Notes: generated by a model not told the origin, from the letters alone. Positions 1 through 9,268 are shown, counted from the stretch's first letter. The stretch: 55,371 nt of DNA from an uncultured Eubacteriales bacterium (GCA_900542935.1 UQPN01000016.1:1-55371), one strand, 5' to 3'. Numbers and translations are program-made.

Positions 1-1
1 C

Positions 2-298
2 GTGCAAATCGGCGAAGAGGGCAAAACCACGGGCTACGTGGCGGAAGGACCGTACCTGTACGAAAAGGACGGCAATATTTCGCTGCTGTGGTCCACGTAT
101 ACGAAAACGGGCTATTCCGTGTTCGAAAGCGTCAGTAAAAACGGAGTCCGCGGCGATTACGTCGCAAAAAGAAAAATTTTCGAAAAAGACGGCGGGCATT
201 GCATGCGATTCACCGATTTGCAGGGGAAGTCGCATATCGTTTTGCATCAGCCGAACTTCGCGCCGATGGAAAGAATGAAAATCATCGACGAACCGTAA
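2..298 (+). CDS. GH43-like glycoside hydrolase, C-terminal fragment
   Basis: This is the last 98 codons of a gene that enters from outside the window; the first codon read is not a real start. The residues AEGPYLYEKDG, then LLWSTYTKTGYSV, KDGGHCMRF and LHQPN follow the order seen in blade 4-5 of family 43 five-bladed propeller enzymes (arabinofuranosidase/xylosidase type). In that family the segment AEGP carries one of the catalytic-site acidic residues. The substrate cannot be told from this fragment. It ends 38 bases before the next gene, so the two may be co-transcribed. Family call is by motif memory only. Confidence 0.7.
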   Translation: MQIGEEGKTTGYVAEGPYLYEKDGNISLLWSTYTKTGYSVFESVSKNGVRGDYVAKRKIFEKDGGHCMRFTDLQGKSHIVLHQPNFAPMERMKIIDEP

Positions 299-336
299 AC
301 GGCGCCGCCGGAAAAAACAAAAACAGAGGGAGAAAA

Positions 337-2196
337 ATGAAAACATCGCTGAATTGTCTGCTTGCTTCCGTAGTCCTCGGCGCGGCGTGCTTCGGCGCCG
401 CGGCGCCTCTCGCTTCGTCCGCGTTTTCCGCGGTGGCGGATTCGTCGTCGTTCGTTAAAACCGAACCGGACGAAAGATACAAACTGTACGGCGCGCCGTC
501 CGTGATTCTTCGCCTGAAAAACGAGGAGGCTCTCGGCGAAATCGATCTTTCTTCCGACGAACGCCCCGCAAACGTTATTTTAACGCTGGACGACGGGATG
601 AACGTGCTTTCTTCTTCCGGCGGCGTCATCGGTTCGTTCGCCGACGTGTTCGCGCAGATTTATCTCGCCGCGATTCCCGTGGCGGAAATCAAAACGCAGA
701 GCGTGGCGGAAGCCTTCGTTTCGGCATACGAAAGCAACAAAATTTCGGATATCGCCGTGCTTTCCGATAACGCCGACGTGCTTTCTTACGTGCGCGGCGC
801 CCTGCCGGGCATCCGCGGCATTTACGATTGCTCCGCAAAACCGCTTACGGATAAAAAGGAAATCGTAAAAACGTCGGGCGCCGCCATGGCAACCACGCTG
901 ATTCTTTCCTGCGAACAGAGCGATCTAAAAACCGTAACGTATTTCCAGAGCCGCATGAAAACGGTATGGACGGAACTTCCCGACGACGCCGACGCGTTCG
1001 ACGTGAAAAACGCCGTGGCTTCGGGAACGTACGGACTGATTAAAAACGATTGTTCCGCAATTTTCAAAGCGTACGCATCCTATAAAGGCGGCAGTTTGAA
1101 CGAGGGCGGAAAGTATATTCAGCCGTCCGTGGCGAGATACTCTCTGAATATCGCGCACCGCGGTCTGCCCGTAACCAGAGCGGAAAACACCGTCGAAGGC
1201 TGTAAAGCCGCCGTGGAAAGCGGCGCCACGCACATCGAAATCGACGCGCAACTTTCCAAGGATAATCAGATCGTCATCATGCACGACGCTAGCATCGCCC
1301 GCACAACCGATTACGAATCGGGCGCGCAGAACATTTCCGATATGACGCTGGAAGAAATACGGCGTTATAAAGTGTGCAAAACGATGAACGGCTACAAAAC
1401 CGAGGCTTGCGAAATTCCCACGGCGGAAGATTTTTTCAAGGAATTCAAGGGCAAACCGGTGGTGTTCGTGTTCGAAATCAAGAACGCCGCGCCCGCGCTG
1501 GTAACGGAGCTGCGAAAACTGATAGAAACCTACGATTTCTGGGATCAGATTACGGTGATTTCTTTCAGCTCGACGGTTCTGGAATCCATGCGCGAAGTAC
1601 TTCCCGAAGTGCCTGTGGCTTCGCTTTCCGGTTTCGCGCAGAGAAGTTTCGAAGAGGACAGCGCGTTTTACAACAAATATAACGCCGTTGCCGATATCAC
1701 GCAGGGCAACCTCGGCGATTACACGTATTTCGAAAGCACGCTGAAAGACAGGGGCTACATGAGCTTTTGCTGGACAATCGGTTCGGCGCAGGATTGCATT
1801 TCCTTATCGTCCGCAGGCGAATTCGGGCTGACGAATAACGTGGCCGACGCGTTCGGCGCGTCTGTCTGCAAAATCGAAGGCAAGGCGGGGCAGAGCGCCG
1901 AAGCGGCGGAACTGAAAGCGGGCGGAAAAATCCGCCTGATCGCCACCACGTACGCAGGCGATACGGAGGAACAGGACGGCACGATTTTCGCCGTGAAAAA
2001 ATACGAAGATCATGCCGAAGTTATCGCCGCATACGAAGAGGTGGAACGGGTTACGTATACGCGCGCTTTCCGCGTGGATTATCCGAAGCGGGAAGAGAAA
2101 AAAGGCGGTTGCAAATCTACCGTCGGCGGCGGCATTTTCGCCGCGCTCGTTTCGGCGGCGGCAATCGCGATTGCGGAAAAAAGAAAGAACGCGTAA
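337..2196 (+). CDS. Secreted glycerophosphodiester phosphodiesterase-family protein
   Basis: A 619-residue exported protein. I chose ATG 337 because it follows an AGGGAG ribosome site and begins a clear signal peptide; the open frame extends upstream to 199 without signal. The C-terminal half is a GDPD TIM barrel: HRG at residues 274-276, then RAENT, EIDAQLS and IMHD, the metal and acid-base residues of the family. The N-terminal half looks like the second half of another GDPD barrel (VLSYVRGALPGIRGIYD, then SGTYGLIKNDCSAIF) without the catalytic His and acids, so it is probably a degenerate repeat. The protein ends in GGCKST, a hydrophobic stretch and EKRKNA, like a C-terminal sorting or membrane anchor. 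Likely role is hydrolysis of glycerophosphodiesters at the cell surface; the substrate is unknown. Confidence 0.8.
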   Translation: MKTSLNCLLASVVLGAACFGAAAPLASSAFSAVADSSSFVKTEPDERYKLYGAPSVILRLKNEEALGEIDLSSDERPANVILTLDDGMNVLSSSGGVIGSFADVFAQIYLAAIPVAEIKTQSVAEAFVSAYESNKISDIAVLSDNADVLSYVRGALPGIRGIYDCSAKPLTDKKEIVKTSGAAMATTLILSCEQSDLKTVTYFQSRMKTVWTELPDDADAFDVKNAVASGTYGLIKNDCSAIFKAYASYKGGSLNEGGKYIQPSVARYSLNIAHRGLPVTRAENTVEGCKAAVESGATHIEIDAQLSKDNQIVIMHDASIARTTDYESGAQNISDMTLEEIRRYKVCKTMNGYKTEACEIPTAEDFFKEFKGKPVVFVFEIKNAAPALVTELRKLIETYDFWDQITVISFSSTVLESMREVLPEVPVASLSGFAQRSFEEDSAFYNKYNAVADITQGNLGDYTYFESTLKDRGYMSFCWTIGSAQDCISLSSAGEFGLTNNVADAFGASVCKIEGKAGQSAEAAELKAGGKIRLIATTYAGDTEEQDGTIFAVKKYEDHAEVIAAYEEVERVTYTRAFRVDYPKREEKKGGCKSTVGGGIFAALVSAAAIAIAEKRKNA

Positions 2197-2235
2197 TTTC
2201 CGGCAAATCCGGTAAAACATAAAAACGCCCCCACG

Positions 2236-2270
2236 GCGGAACGGAATTTTTTCCGTTCCGCTCTCTTTTT
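2236..2270 (+). terminator. Intrinsic terminator after GDPD gene
   Basis: A perfect 9-bp stem (GCGGAACGG with CCGTTCCGC) with an A/T loop is followed by CTCTCTTTTT. It lies 40 bases after the GDPD stop. Confidence 0.8.
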
Positions 2271-2341
2271 ACAAATAACGGACGTGAACCGCGACGGCGC
2301 TTTTCGCGGCGGAAAAATTTCGCGGCTGTATTTAAAAGCTA

Positions 2342-2370
2342 TTGACATTCGCACGGAAAAGTCGTATAAT
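2342..2370 (+). promoter_or_regulatory. Sigma-A promoter for yitT pair
   Basis: TTGACA (2342-2347), a 17-base spacer and TATAAT (2365-2370): a full consensus match, 54 bases before the first YitT-family gene. Confidence 0.85.
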
Positions 2371-2424
2371 GATAAACGCGTTCTCCCCGCAAGGCGGGAG
2401 AACGGACGGGAGCAGTGAAAAAAT

Positions 2425-3384
2425 ATGTCGGCTGAAAACGAAAAAAACGCCGTCGGCGAACAGAACCGGACGGACGGCGACAAATCGTCGGGCGCAAAAC
2501 AGTTCCGCCCGGACGGCAAAAAAACGAAGGGAATTTTTCTGGACGCGGCTACGGTGCTTCTGGCGGCAATCATGTCCGCCCTCGGCTTTCACGTGTTCGT
2601 GTACCCCGCCGAATTTGCGCCCGCGGGCATGGACGGCGTCGCCACGATGCTGCAAAAAATCACGGGGCTCAACGCGGGCTGGTATATGCTTATGCTCAAC
2701 GCGCCGCTTCTTATCGCCGCGCTGTTTGTGCTGAAAAAACGGTACGTTATCGGCACGCTGGCGTTCACCGTCTTAAATTCGCTGTTTCTGATTATTCTCA
2801 GAAAAATCGGCTTTTATCAGTATCATACGGAAACGGACAGATTTCTTCCCGCCATCTTTTCGGGCATCATTCTGGGCGCCAGAATGGGCATGCTGCTTCG
2901 CATCGGCATGTCTACGGGCGGGGTGGACATCGTGGCGTGCATGGTGCAGAAAAGCCGCCCGTACTTAAACGTGGAAAGGGTAATCGCCGTCATCTCTTAC
3001 GCCATCATTTTCATTTCCTACGCAGTGTATCGTCAGTTGGACAGTATTCTGCTTTCGGTGGTGCAGATGTTCGTGTACGAACGCGTGGCGGCGGCGTTCA
3101 TGAAAGATTCGCGCAACGCGGTGGAATTTAAAATCGTAACCAAACACCCCGAAGAAATCCGCGGCGAAATTCTGTACAATTTAAAACACGGCGCCACGGT
3201 GGTGGAAAGCAAGGGCATGTTTACGGAAAGCGACAGCGCGGTGATTTTTTCCGTGGTGAACCTGCGTCAGATACCCGAATTTTTAAACATACTCAAAAAA
3301 TATCCGGATACGTTCGTATACTACACCGAAGTGGCGGGGGTATCGGGCAACTTCCGCCGCCGGCAGGACGAAGAGGCGAAATAA
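2425..3384 (+). CDS. YitT family membrane protein (copy 1)
   Basis: A 319-residue integral membrane protein of the YitT family (DUF161 membrane domain plus C-terminal DUF2179). After a charged, low-complexity N-terminus of about 35 residues come several membrane helices with the family signature segments FAPAGMDGVATM and GMSTGGVDIVA. The C-terminal soluble part (residues about 235-310, starting FKIVTKHPEEI and ending YPDTFVYYTE) is the DUF2179 domain, which resembles small ligand-binding folds. GGGAG upstream supports ATG 2425. The transported substrate of YitT proteins is not established. The next gene is a paralogue in the same orientation, 61 bases away, probably in one operon. Confidence 0.88.
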   Translation: MSAENEKNAVGEQNRTDGDKSSGAKQFRPDGKKTKGIFLDAATVLLAAIMSALGFHVFVYPAEFAPAGMDGVATMLQKITGLNAGWYMLMLNAPLLIAALFVLKKRYVIGTLAFTVLNSLFLIILRKIGFYQYHTETDRFLPAIFSGIILGARMGMLLRIGMSTGGVDIVACMVQKSRPYLNVERVIAVISYAIIFISYAVYRQLDSILLSVVQMFVYERVAAAFMKDSRNAVEFKIVTKHPEEIRGEILYNLKHGATVVESKGMFTESDSAVIFSVVNLRQIPEFLNILKKYPDTFVYYTEVAGVSGNFRRRQDEEAK

Positions 3385-3445
3385 ATTCAATCAACCGCCC
3401 GTCCGCGCGGCGGAAACGGGCTTATACTGCAGGAGAAAATAAAAA

Positions 3446-4402
3446 ATGTCGATGGAAAAACGCGCAGGCAAGGCAAAAATTGCCGATTACGCCGTCATTG
3501 CGGCAATGGCTGTTTTAATGGCGCTCAATTACGATTTGTTCGTAGTGCAGAATAAATTCGCGCCGTCCGGCTTGAACGGCGTGGCTACGATGATCGATTA
3601 TCTTACGGGCGGAAGAATGAATCTCGCCTATATGTCGCTGATTATCAATATGCCGCTTTGCATGCTGGCATACTTTCTCGTGGAAAAAGATTTCGCGCTG
3701 AAAACGGGCGCGTACTGCGTCATTTATTCGGGCGTATATCTACTGCTCAGCAAAACCAACGCGCTCGGCAGTTTCCGTTACGATGCCAGGGGCGCCGATA
3801 CCATCTATCCCGTGCTTATTTCGGGCGTCATCAGCGGCTTTGCGTACGGAATGGCGTTCCGTCGCAACGGCTCCACGGGCGGTACCGACGTCATTTCCAA
3901 ATTCGTCAATAAAAAGGTTCCTAACCTGAACTTCGTATGGGTACTGTTTGCGCTGAACGCCGTCGTGGCGATTTCTTCGTATTTCGTGTATACCGATATC
4001 AACCCGGAAACGGGCGCCGTAATCCGCAATTACAAGCCCGTGTGCATGTGCGTTCTGTACAGCTTCATCTCGTCGTTTATGGCAAACCGCAGTCTGCAGG
4101 GCGTGAAGTCGGCGTATAAATTTTTGATTATCACGCGGCACGCGGAAGAAATCGATAAGGAAATCGTGGAAAAACTCAAACACAGCGCCACAAAGATGAT
4201 CGGCACGGGCGTGTACAGCAACACGGAACGCGACGTCATCATTTGCGTTGTCAGCCGGCATCAGATTGTGGATTTTGAAAATATCATCAAAAAGTATCCG
4301 GATACGTTCGCTTTTGTGGAAACGGTGAACGAAACCATCGGCAATTTTAAAAAAGTAAAGCGCCGTTCCGACGATACGTTCTATTACGTAGACGAAAATT
4401 AA
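3446..4402 (+). CDS. YitT family membrane protein (copy 2)
   Basis: A 318-residue paralogue of the preceding gene with the same architecture. FAPSGLNGVATM, RNGSTGGTDVIS and the C-terminal DUF2179 segment (FLIITRHAEEI to YPDTFAFVETV) align with copy 1. It lacks copy 1's long charged N-terminal extension. Ribosome site AGGAG precedes ATG 3446. The two copies look like a tandem duplication that has diverged; they may form a hetero-oligomer, which is inference. No terminator was recognised directly after it; a structured repeat begins about 75 bases downstream. Confidence 0.88.
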   Translation: MSMEKRAGKAKIADYAVIAAMAVLMALNYDLFVVQNKFAPSGLNGVATMIDYLTGGRMNLAYMSLIINMPLCMLAYFLVEKDFALKTGAYCVIYSGVYLLLSKTNALGSFRYDARGADTIYPVLISGVISGFAYGMAFRRNGSTGGTDVISKFVNKKVPNLNFVWVLFALNAVVAISSYFVYTDINPETGAVIRNYKPVCMCVLYSFISSFMANRSLQGVKSAYKFLIITRHAEEIDKEIVEKLKHSATKMIGTGVYSNTERDVIICVVSRHQIVDFENIIKKYPDTFAFVETVNETIGNFKKVKRRSDDTFYYVDEN

Positions 4403-4477
4403 AAATTTACATTTAATATAGGCTTCCCCTTGCCTGAAAGAAATTCAGTAAACTTCATTTCTTCGGCAAAAATTGTC

Positions 4478-4578
4478 AGCCACTTCGTGGCTTCCCCTTG
4501 GGGGGGCTTTTCTTGCCGAACTGCCGTTTAAGGCAGCTTCGGCAGCCTGCTGTCGCCGTTCGGCGACTGATGAGGGGC
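4478..4578 (+). repeat. Palindromic intergenic repeat, copy A
   Basis: The 345-base gap 4403-4747 holds no gene. It carries three hairpins in a row: AGCCAC/GTGGCT (4478-4492), CCCCTTGGGGGG (4494-4506) and GTCGCC/GGCGAC (4552-4567), the last followed by TGATGAGG. The same order, with different stem bases but preserved pairing, occurs at 28651-28716. Such elements are common between genes in gut Clostridia. Short open frames across it are by-products. Confidence 0.7.
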
Positions 4579-4685
4579 GTCGCCTGTTTTTGGATTTTCC
4601 GAATATTTTTGACAAAAAATTTTTGAAAATCAAGAGGCGCGACTTGTTTTCTATTTGAAAATTCTCAAAAAAATAGTTTAAATTA

Positions 4686-4714
4686 TTGCAAAATAGGAAT
4701 TACAGTGATATAAT
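4686..4714 (+). promoter_or_regulatory. Promoter of BspA/InlB-repeat lipoprotein
   Basis: TTGCAA (4686-4691), a 17-base spacer and TATAAT (4709-4714) with an extended TG motif directly before the -10 box. The start codon lies 34 bases downstream. Confidence 0.85.
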
Positions 4715-4747
4715 GTAGTTAATTAAGAATAAAAGGGGAAAAAGGTA

Positions 4748-6955
4748 ATGAAAAAGCGTTTAGTCAATCTGATTGCGGCAATCGTAATGATTTTTTGCGG
4801 GCTGTTTGCTCTTTCCTCTTGCGATAACAAAACGGAAACGGGCGGCGGAAACGAAGAAGTCAGGCAAGGGCTGGAATACAAAACTCTTAACGTTGATGGC
4901 ACAAACGTGTACGGAAAAGTGAGCAACGCTACGGAAACTTTTTCGTTTCTGGAAGAAATCACGGCAAACGGCGCGTCGAAGTTTATCGTGGCGCTCGATA
5001 TTTACGGCGCGCAACAGGTGGCAACGAAAACGATTCCGCTTTCCGTGGGCGATAATACCGCCTACATAATGGAAACAATCGACGGCGAAACGGTGAAAAT
5101 GTACACCGTAACGGTGCGCCGCCGTCCGCTTTATACCGTATCGTTTAATTCAGCGGGCGGCACGGAAGTGCAACCGCAGCGAGTGGAAGAAGATAGTTTT
5201 GCCGCCGAACCCGTCGCGCAGAGCAAAGCGGGGTATACGTTCGAAAAATGGAATTATGATTTTTCGAAACCGATCACGCAAAACACGTCGGTTGGCGCAG
5301 TATGGAAAGCCCATACCGATACGCCGTATAAAGTGCAGTACTATTGGGAAAACGCAAACGATAACGGATATACTTTGCACGAAACCGTCGATTTGCAGGG
5401 CGAAACGGATACTACCGCAACGGCGCAAATTAAATCCTACGAGCATTTTTCACATAAATCCACCGCAACCGACAGCGGCAATATTAACGGCAACGGCTCG
5501 CTGGTTTTAAAGGTGTACTATACTCGCGAAATGTTGACGGTAACATTCAACGGGTACGGAAATGAAACGGAAACAAAAAAGGTGAAATACGGCGGCAAGG
5601 TTACCGCGCCCGAATTTACGCGCACGGGGTACACGCAAAACGGCTGGGATCAACCGCTGCCCGAAACGATTTCGGAAAATCTTACACTTTCCGCCGAATG
5701 GAAAGTCAATCAATATACGCTGACGCTTGTGTTGGGCGGCGGATTTGAAAATAAAACGATTACGCAGGACTACGGCTCGGCGATTGAAGCGGAAACGCCC
5801 GAGCGGGAGGGGTATGATTTTAAAGAGTGGCGCGAAAGCGATAATTCTTGGGCGAACGTTGTTACCATTCCGGAAACAATGCCTGCAAAAAATATTACGG
5901 TTTACGCGACATGGAACGCGATTTTTGAGCTTTCCGAAAACGGAAATACAATCACGGGATTGACGAGCTACGGGCAAAATAAAACAAAGCTTGTTATTCC
6001 CGAAGCAATCGACGGCGTGAAGATTACAAATATTGAGAGCGGGGCTTTTCAGAATAGCCAAACTGTTTTTAACGAAAAAGACAATCTCAGATATATCGGC
6101 TCGAAAGATAACCTGTATCTTTTCTTGGTGAGAGCAAGCCAAAATCTTGAAAATTTTGAAATTGACAGCGGTTGTAAATATATCGGCGATCAGGCGTTTT
6201 ATGAAGACGGCAGGCTTACCAGCATAGAAATACCTAACGGAGTAACTTCTATCGGCAAGGAAGCGTTTTATAAAAGCAGTAGGCTTACCAGTATAGAAAT
6301 ACCGAATGGCGTTACTTTCATCGGCGAAGCGGCGTTCCGTGAGTGTAGCGGACTTACAAGTATAACGATACCGAATAGCGTGACTTCTATCGGCAAGTCG
6401 GCGTTCGAAATGTGCAGCAAGCTTACGTATAACGTAAAAGAAAATTTAAAATATTTAGGCAATTCCGAAAATCGTTATCTTTATTTAGCCGGAACTACAA
6501 GCACGAGTATCACCGAGATGAAAATCGATAATAATTGCCGATTTATCGGTTATTCGGCGGTTAGCTGGTGCAGCGTACTTGCGAACATAACGATACCAGA
6601 TAGCGTAACTTCTATCGACAATGGGGCGTTCTTCAATTGCAGCGGACTTACAAGCGTAACGATAGGCAATAGCGTGACGTCTATCGGTGGTGCGGCGTTC
6701 GGATATTGCAGCAGACTTACAAGCATAACGATAGGGAATAGCATAACGACTATTGGCGGTTCGGCGTTTTATGGTTGCACGCGGATGAAAACAGTTTATT
6801 ATCGCGGCGCGGCGGAAGAATGGAATAAGCTTGCTATTGATAGCGATAACGACAAATTAACAAGCGCAACGCGATATTATTATAGCGAAACGAAGCCGGA
6901 AGTTGAAGGGAATTTTTGGCACTATAACGATAAGAACGAGATCGCAGAATGGTAA
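4748..6955 (+). CDS. Surface lipoprotein with InlB B-repeats and BspA-like leucine-rich repeats
   Basis: A 735-residue lipoprotein. The N-terminus is a lipoprotein signal ending in LFALSSC, so Cys26 is the predicted lipid-anchored residue. Residues about 125-390 hold InlB B-type (Listeria-Bacteroides) repeats, recognisable by the VSFNSAGG, YTFEKWNYD and YDFKEW segments, with a MucBP-like segment (KVQYYWENAND) between them. Residues about 395-690 are BspA-type LRR_5 repeats of about 23 residues, with recurring LTSIEIPNGVTSIG and EAAF units. The tail NFWHYNDKNEIAEW is typical for this protein class. It probably mediates adhesion or surface binding; the ligand is unknown. It has its own promoter and terminator, so it is a single-gene unit. 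Confidence 0.9.
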   Translation: MKKRLVNLIAAIVMIFCGLFALSSCDNKTETGGGNEEVRQGLEYKTLNVDGTNVYGKVSNATETFSFLEEITANGASKFIVALDIYGAQQVATKTIPLSVGDNTAYIMETIDGETVKMYTVTVRRRPLYTVSFNSAGGTEVQPQRVEEDSFAAEPVAQSKAGYTFEKWNYDFSKPITQNTSVGAVWKAHTDTPYKVQYYWENANDNGYTLHETVDLQGETDTTATAQIKSYEHFSHKSTATDSGNINGNGSLVLKVYYTREMLTVTFNGYGNETETKKVKYGGKVTAPEFTRTGYTQNGWDQPLPETISENLTLSAEWKVNQYTLTLVLGGGFENKTITQDYGSAIEAETPEREGYDFKEWRESDNSWANVVTIPETMPAKNITVYATWNAIFELSENGNTITGLTSYGQNKTKLVIPEAIDGVKITNIESGAFQNSQTVFNEKDNLRYIGSKDNLYLFLVRASQNLENFEIDSGCKYIGDQAFYEDGRLTSIEIPNGVTSIGKEAFYKSSRLTSIEIPNGVTFIGEAAFRECSGLTSITIPNSVTSIGKSAFEMCSKLTYNVKENLKYLGNSENRYLYLAGTTSTSITEMKIDNNCRFIGYSAVSWCSVLANITIPDSVTSIDNGAFFNCSGLTSVTIGNSVTSIGGAAFGYCSRLTSITIGNSITTIGGSAFYGCTRMKTVYYRGAAEEWNKLAIDSDNDKLTSATRYYYSETKPEVEGNFWHYNDKNEIAEW

Positions 6956-6976
6956 AATAATACTTTTATAAAAACT

Positions 6977-7016
6977 GCCGCGCGGAACAAAATCGCTCCG
7001 CGCGGCGCTCGTTTTT
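6977..7016 (+). terminator. Terminator between convergent genes
   Basis: A perfect 10-bp GC stem (GCCGCGCGGA with TCCGCGCGGC) with a 10-base loop precedes GCTCGTTTTT. It ends the surface lipoprotein gene just before the end of the convergent gene at 7032. Confidence 0.85.
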
Positions 7017-7031
7017 ACGCATCTTTCATGT

Positions 7032-8021
7032 TTACGCCTCTTTCAGTTTTACGCATTCGCCCGTGGCGGTGCTCTGAAAAATTACAAAGCAGCCCTTCGC
7101 GCCGATAAACGGCGAAAGGGGAACAAACGCGCACGTTTCCGCAATATCTTCGGGCGGGTCGTCTTTGTCCGCCGCAGGGAAGGCATAGCAGATATAAAGC
7201 GGCGCCGCTTCTTCGTAAATCACGCCCACAAGGTATTCCGCCTTGTCGGGCTCTTTTATTTTCACCCATTCCGAACAGGGGAACGCCTCTTTCAATGTAT
7301 CGTCTTTTTCGTGCGTTTTAAACAGCTCGTCAATCTCGTCTTTCACCGAGCGGTAGTATTCGTCGCCGTTTTCGTTAAGCGGCTTGCGTACGTTTTCAGC
7401 ATTTTCATCTGTTGCAGCCGTTTGCCCCGCCTGCCCGCTTTCTGCCGCATTCTCAGCTGTAGCGCGCGCATTTTCATCACGTTTAAAAGTCGTTCCGCGT
7501 TCATCGTGTGCCTCCGTTTTAAAATAATCGCGTTCCGCAATGCTTTCGTCGTTGTAGCCGCTTTTATCGTCCTGTTCGTCGTCTTGTTCGTCGTATTCTT
7601 TCGCGCGGAAGTTTGCGTCCGCCGCGGCAATGCGAAAGTCGCCGTTTTCTTTCTCACCCGCGGCGGAAATCAACCGGTCGAAATCGTATTCGCGGTTGCC
7701 GCTTACGCCGTACGCAAGCGGCGTAACGCCGTTTTTCACAAGACAGATCACCGCGCAGAACCCTTCGGAAATATCCAGCTCCGATAGTAAATTGAACAGG
7801 CTTTTTCCGCGCAGCGGCAGCAATTCCGTACGCTCTTTCGCGTCGGCGATCAGGGCGTAATATTCGCCCGCGGCAAGAGGCGCAAACCCGATGACGGAAA
7901 CTTCCACGGAAAGATTTTTGCCGTATTGTTCCGCTTTCACCACGCCGCCCGCCTGTTTGCCGTCGCCCGAAAAACCGGGGCGGATTTGCCGCAAAACGCA
8001 CATTTTTTTGATAAAATTCAT
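7032..8021 (-). CDS. Conserved protein of unknown function
   Basis: A 329-residue soluble protein on the reverse strand. I do not recognise a named domain. The N-terminal 130 residues form a compact conserved-looking block (RQIRPGFSGDG, VEVSVIGFAPLAAGEYYALI, LPLRGKSLFNLL, GFCAVICLVKNG). A central low-complexity acidic region (about 135-225, including DEQDDEQDD) links it to a C-terminal block (FPCSEWVKIKEP, YLVGVIYEE, CFVIFQSTATGECVKLKE). The pattern suggests two folded domains joined by a flexible linker. An AGAGGGTG ribosome site supports the ATG at 8021. It stands alone between divergent and convergent neighbours. Confidence 0.75.
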   Translation of the reverse strand: MNFIKKMCVLRQIRPGFSGDGKQAGGVVKAEQYGKNLSVEVSVIGFAPLAAGEYYALIADAKERTELLPLRGKSLFNLLSELDISEGFCAVICLVKNGVTPLAYGVSGNREYDFDRLISAAGEKENGDFRIAAADANFRAKEYDEQDDEQDDKSGYNDESIAERDYFKTEAHDERGTTFKRDENARATAENAAESGQAGQTAATDENAENVRKPLNENGDEYYRSVKDEIDELFKTHEKDDTLKEAFPCSEWVKIKEPDKAEYLVGVIYEEAAPLYICYAFPAADKDDPPEDIAETCAFVPLSPFIGAKGCFVIFQSTATGECVKLKEA

Positions 8022-8052
8022 ATTGTTTCACCCTCTTTTTTTCTTGTATTTT

Positions 8053-8080
8053 ACTATAATTTCGGCGTAAAAACGTGCAA
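8053..8080 (-). promoter_or_regulatory. Reverse-strand promoter for the 7032-8021 gene
   Basis: Read on the minus strand: TTGCAC, a 16-base spacer and TATAGT, about 32 bases before the start codon. Confidence 0.5.
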
Positions 8081-8233
8081 AATAAGCTCGAAAAACGCGT
8101 TTTTTCGGCGAAAATCACGCAAAAAACAGCCCGAAATACACATAAAATCACGGTAAAACAGCCAAAAAAACGCGGCCGAATGTAATTTTTTTGTAAACTT
8201 TTTCAACTGCGGAAAAATATTGCGCTTTTCGCC

Positions 8234-8262
8234 TTGACAAAATCGCGCGCGTTTTGTATAAT
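8234..8262 (+). promoter_or_regulatory. Sigma-A promoter of DUF368 gene
   Basis: TTGACA (8234-8239), 17-base spacer, TATAAT (8257-8262): full consensus, 43 bases before the ATG. Confidence 0.88.
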
Positions 8263-8305
8263 CAATGTACAGAATGTGTAAATAAATTCTGTAAAGGAAA
8301 TTTGT

Positions 8306-9268
8306 ATGCAGGAAGATTTGCGGAAAGCGTTGATAAAATACAATAAAAAAACGTGGTGCAAAAGCGCGCTGCTCGGATTTTTCGTCGGGCTTGCCGTAAT
8401 CGTTCCCGGCATCAGCGGTTCTACGGTGGCGATTATATTCAAATTGTACGACGCGTTTTTATACGCCGTTTCAAATCTGTTCCGGCAGTTTAAACGTTGC
8501 TTTTTCTTTTTGCTGCCCATTGCCATCGGCATCGTCATCGGGCTCGCCGTGGGATTTTTCACCGTGCAGAAAGCGCTGGAATACATACCGTTCGCCATCG
8601 TGGGCGGATTTGCCGGGCTGATGTGCGGCGCGTTTCCTGCCGTAAAAGACGAACTGAAAGGCGCGAAGCGCACGGGCGGGCGCGTGGCATTGTTTATTGC
8701 CGGCGTATGTATTCCCGTGGCGGCGGCGATTTGTTCCGTAGTGTTTTCGGGCGGCGCGGGCAAAGATCTTTCCGTGTGGTGGCGCATTGTTTTGTGTTTG
8801 CCCGTGGGCGCGGCAGTGGGGCTTACGCAGGTGGTGCCGGGGCTTTCCGCAAGCGCGATTTTAATGAGCATCGGGTATTTCACGCCGCTGGTGGAAAGCG
8901 TGCACGTTACCTACTGGAAAGCAAATCCGATGATATTTTTAACGTACGCGGCGCTGGGCATCGGGTTTTTAATCGGCATTTTCTTTTCTTCCGGCGCGCT
9001 GACGCGGGCGTTTCGGAAGGCTCGGCATACGGCGTATTCCATAATCGTGGGGCTTTCGCTCGGATCGATTATCGCCATGTTCTGCAACGTGGAAATTTTT
9101 GCCGTATATAAAACGTGGGCTGCAAACGGAATCGCGTGGAAAGATTTGTGGCTGGGCGTGGCGCTGTTTATTGCGGGCGCCGCCATATCGTATTTGCTGG
9201 TGCGTTACCAGCGCGGAAAAGACGCGGAAGCGAACGCGGCGAAAGCCGCCGAAGCTGCGGAAATATAG
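8306..9268 (+). CDS. DUF368 family membrane protein (PopT-type polyprenyl-phosphate transporter family)
   Basis: A 320-residue integral membrane protein with about eight helices. The N-terminal LGFFVGLAVIVPGISGST and the later QVVPGLSASAILMSIG are the two internally repeated signature loops of DUF368. Members of this family have been reported to recycle undecaprenyl phosphate across the membrane for cell-wall synthesis; that role is taken from the family. The C-terminus is a charged alanine/glutamate tail. AAAGGA precedes ATG 8306. A small membrane protein gene follows after 19 bases and is likely co-transcribed. Confidence 0.88.
   Translation: MQEDLRKALIKYNKKTWCKSALLGFFVGLAVIVPGISGSTVAIIFKLYDAFLYAVSNLFRQFKRCFFFLLPIAIGIVIGLAVGFFTVQKALEYIPFAIVGGFAGLMCGAFPAVKDELKGAKRTGGRVALFIAGVCIPVAAAICSVVFSGGAGKDLSVWWRIVLCLPVGAAVGLTQVVPGLSASAILMSIGYFTPLVESVHVTYWKANPMIFLTYAALGIGFLIGIFFSSGALTRAFRKARHTAYSIIVGLSLGSIIAMFCNVEIFAVYKTWAANGIAWKDLWLGVALFIAGAAISYLLVRYQRGKDAEANAAKAAEAAEI

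Noticed and set aside
4473..4658. Small open frames on both strands between yitT copy 2 and the surface lipoprotein
   Set aside because: They lie inside the palindromic repeat and lack ribosome sites.
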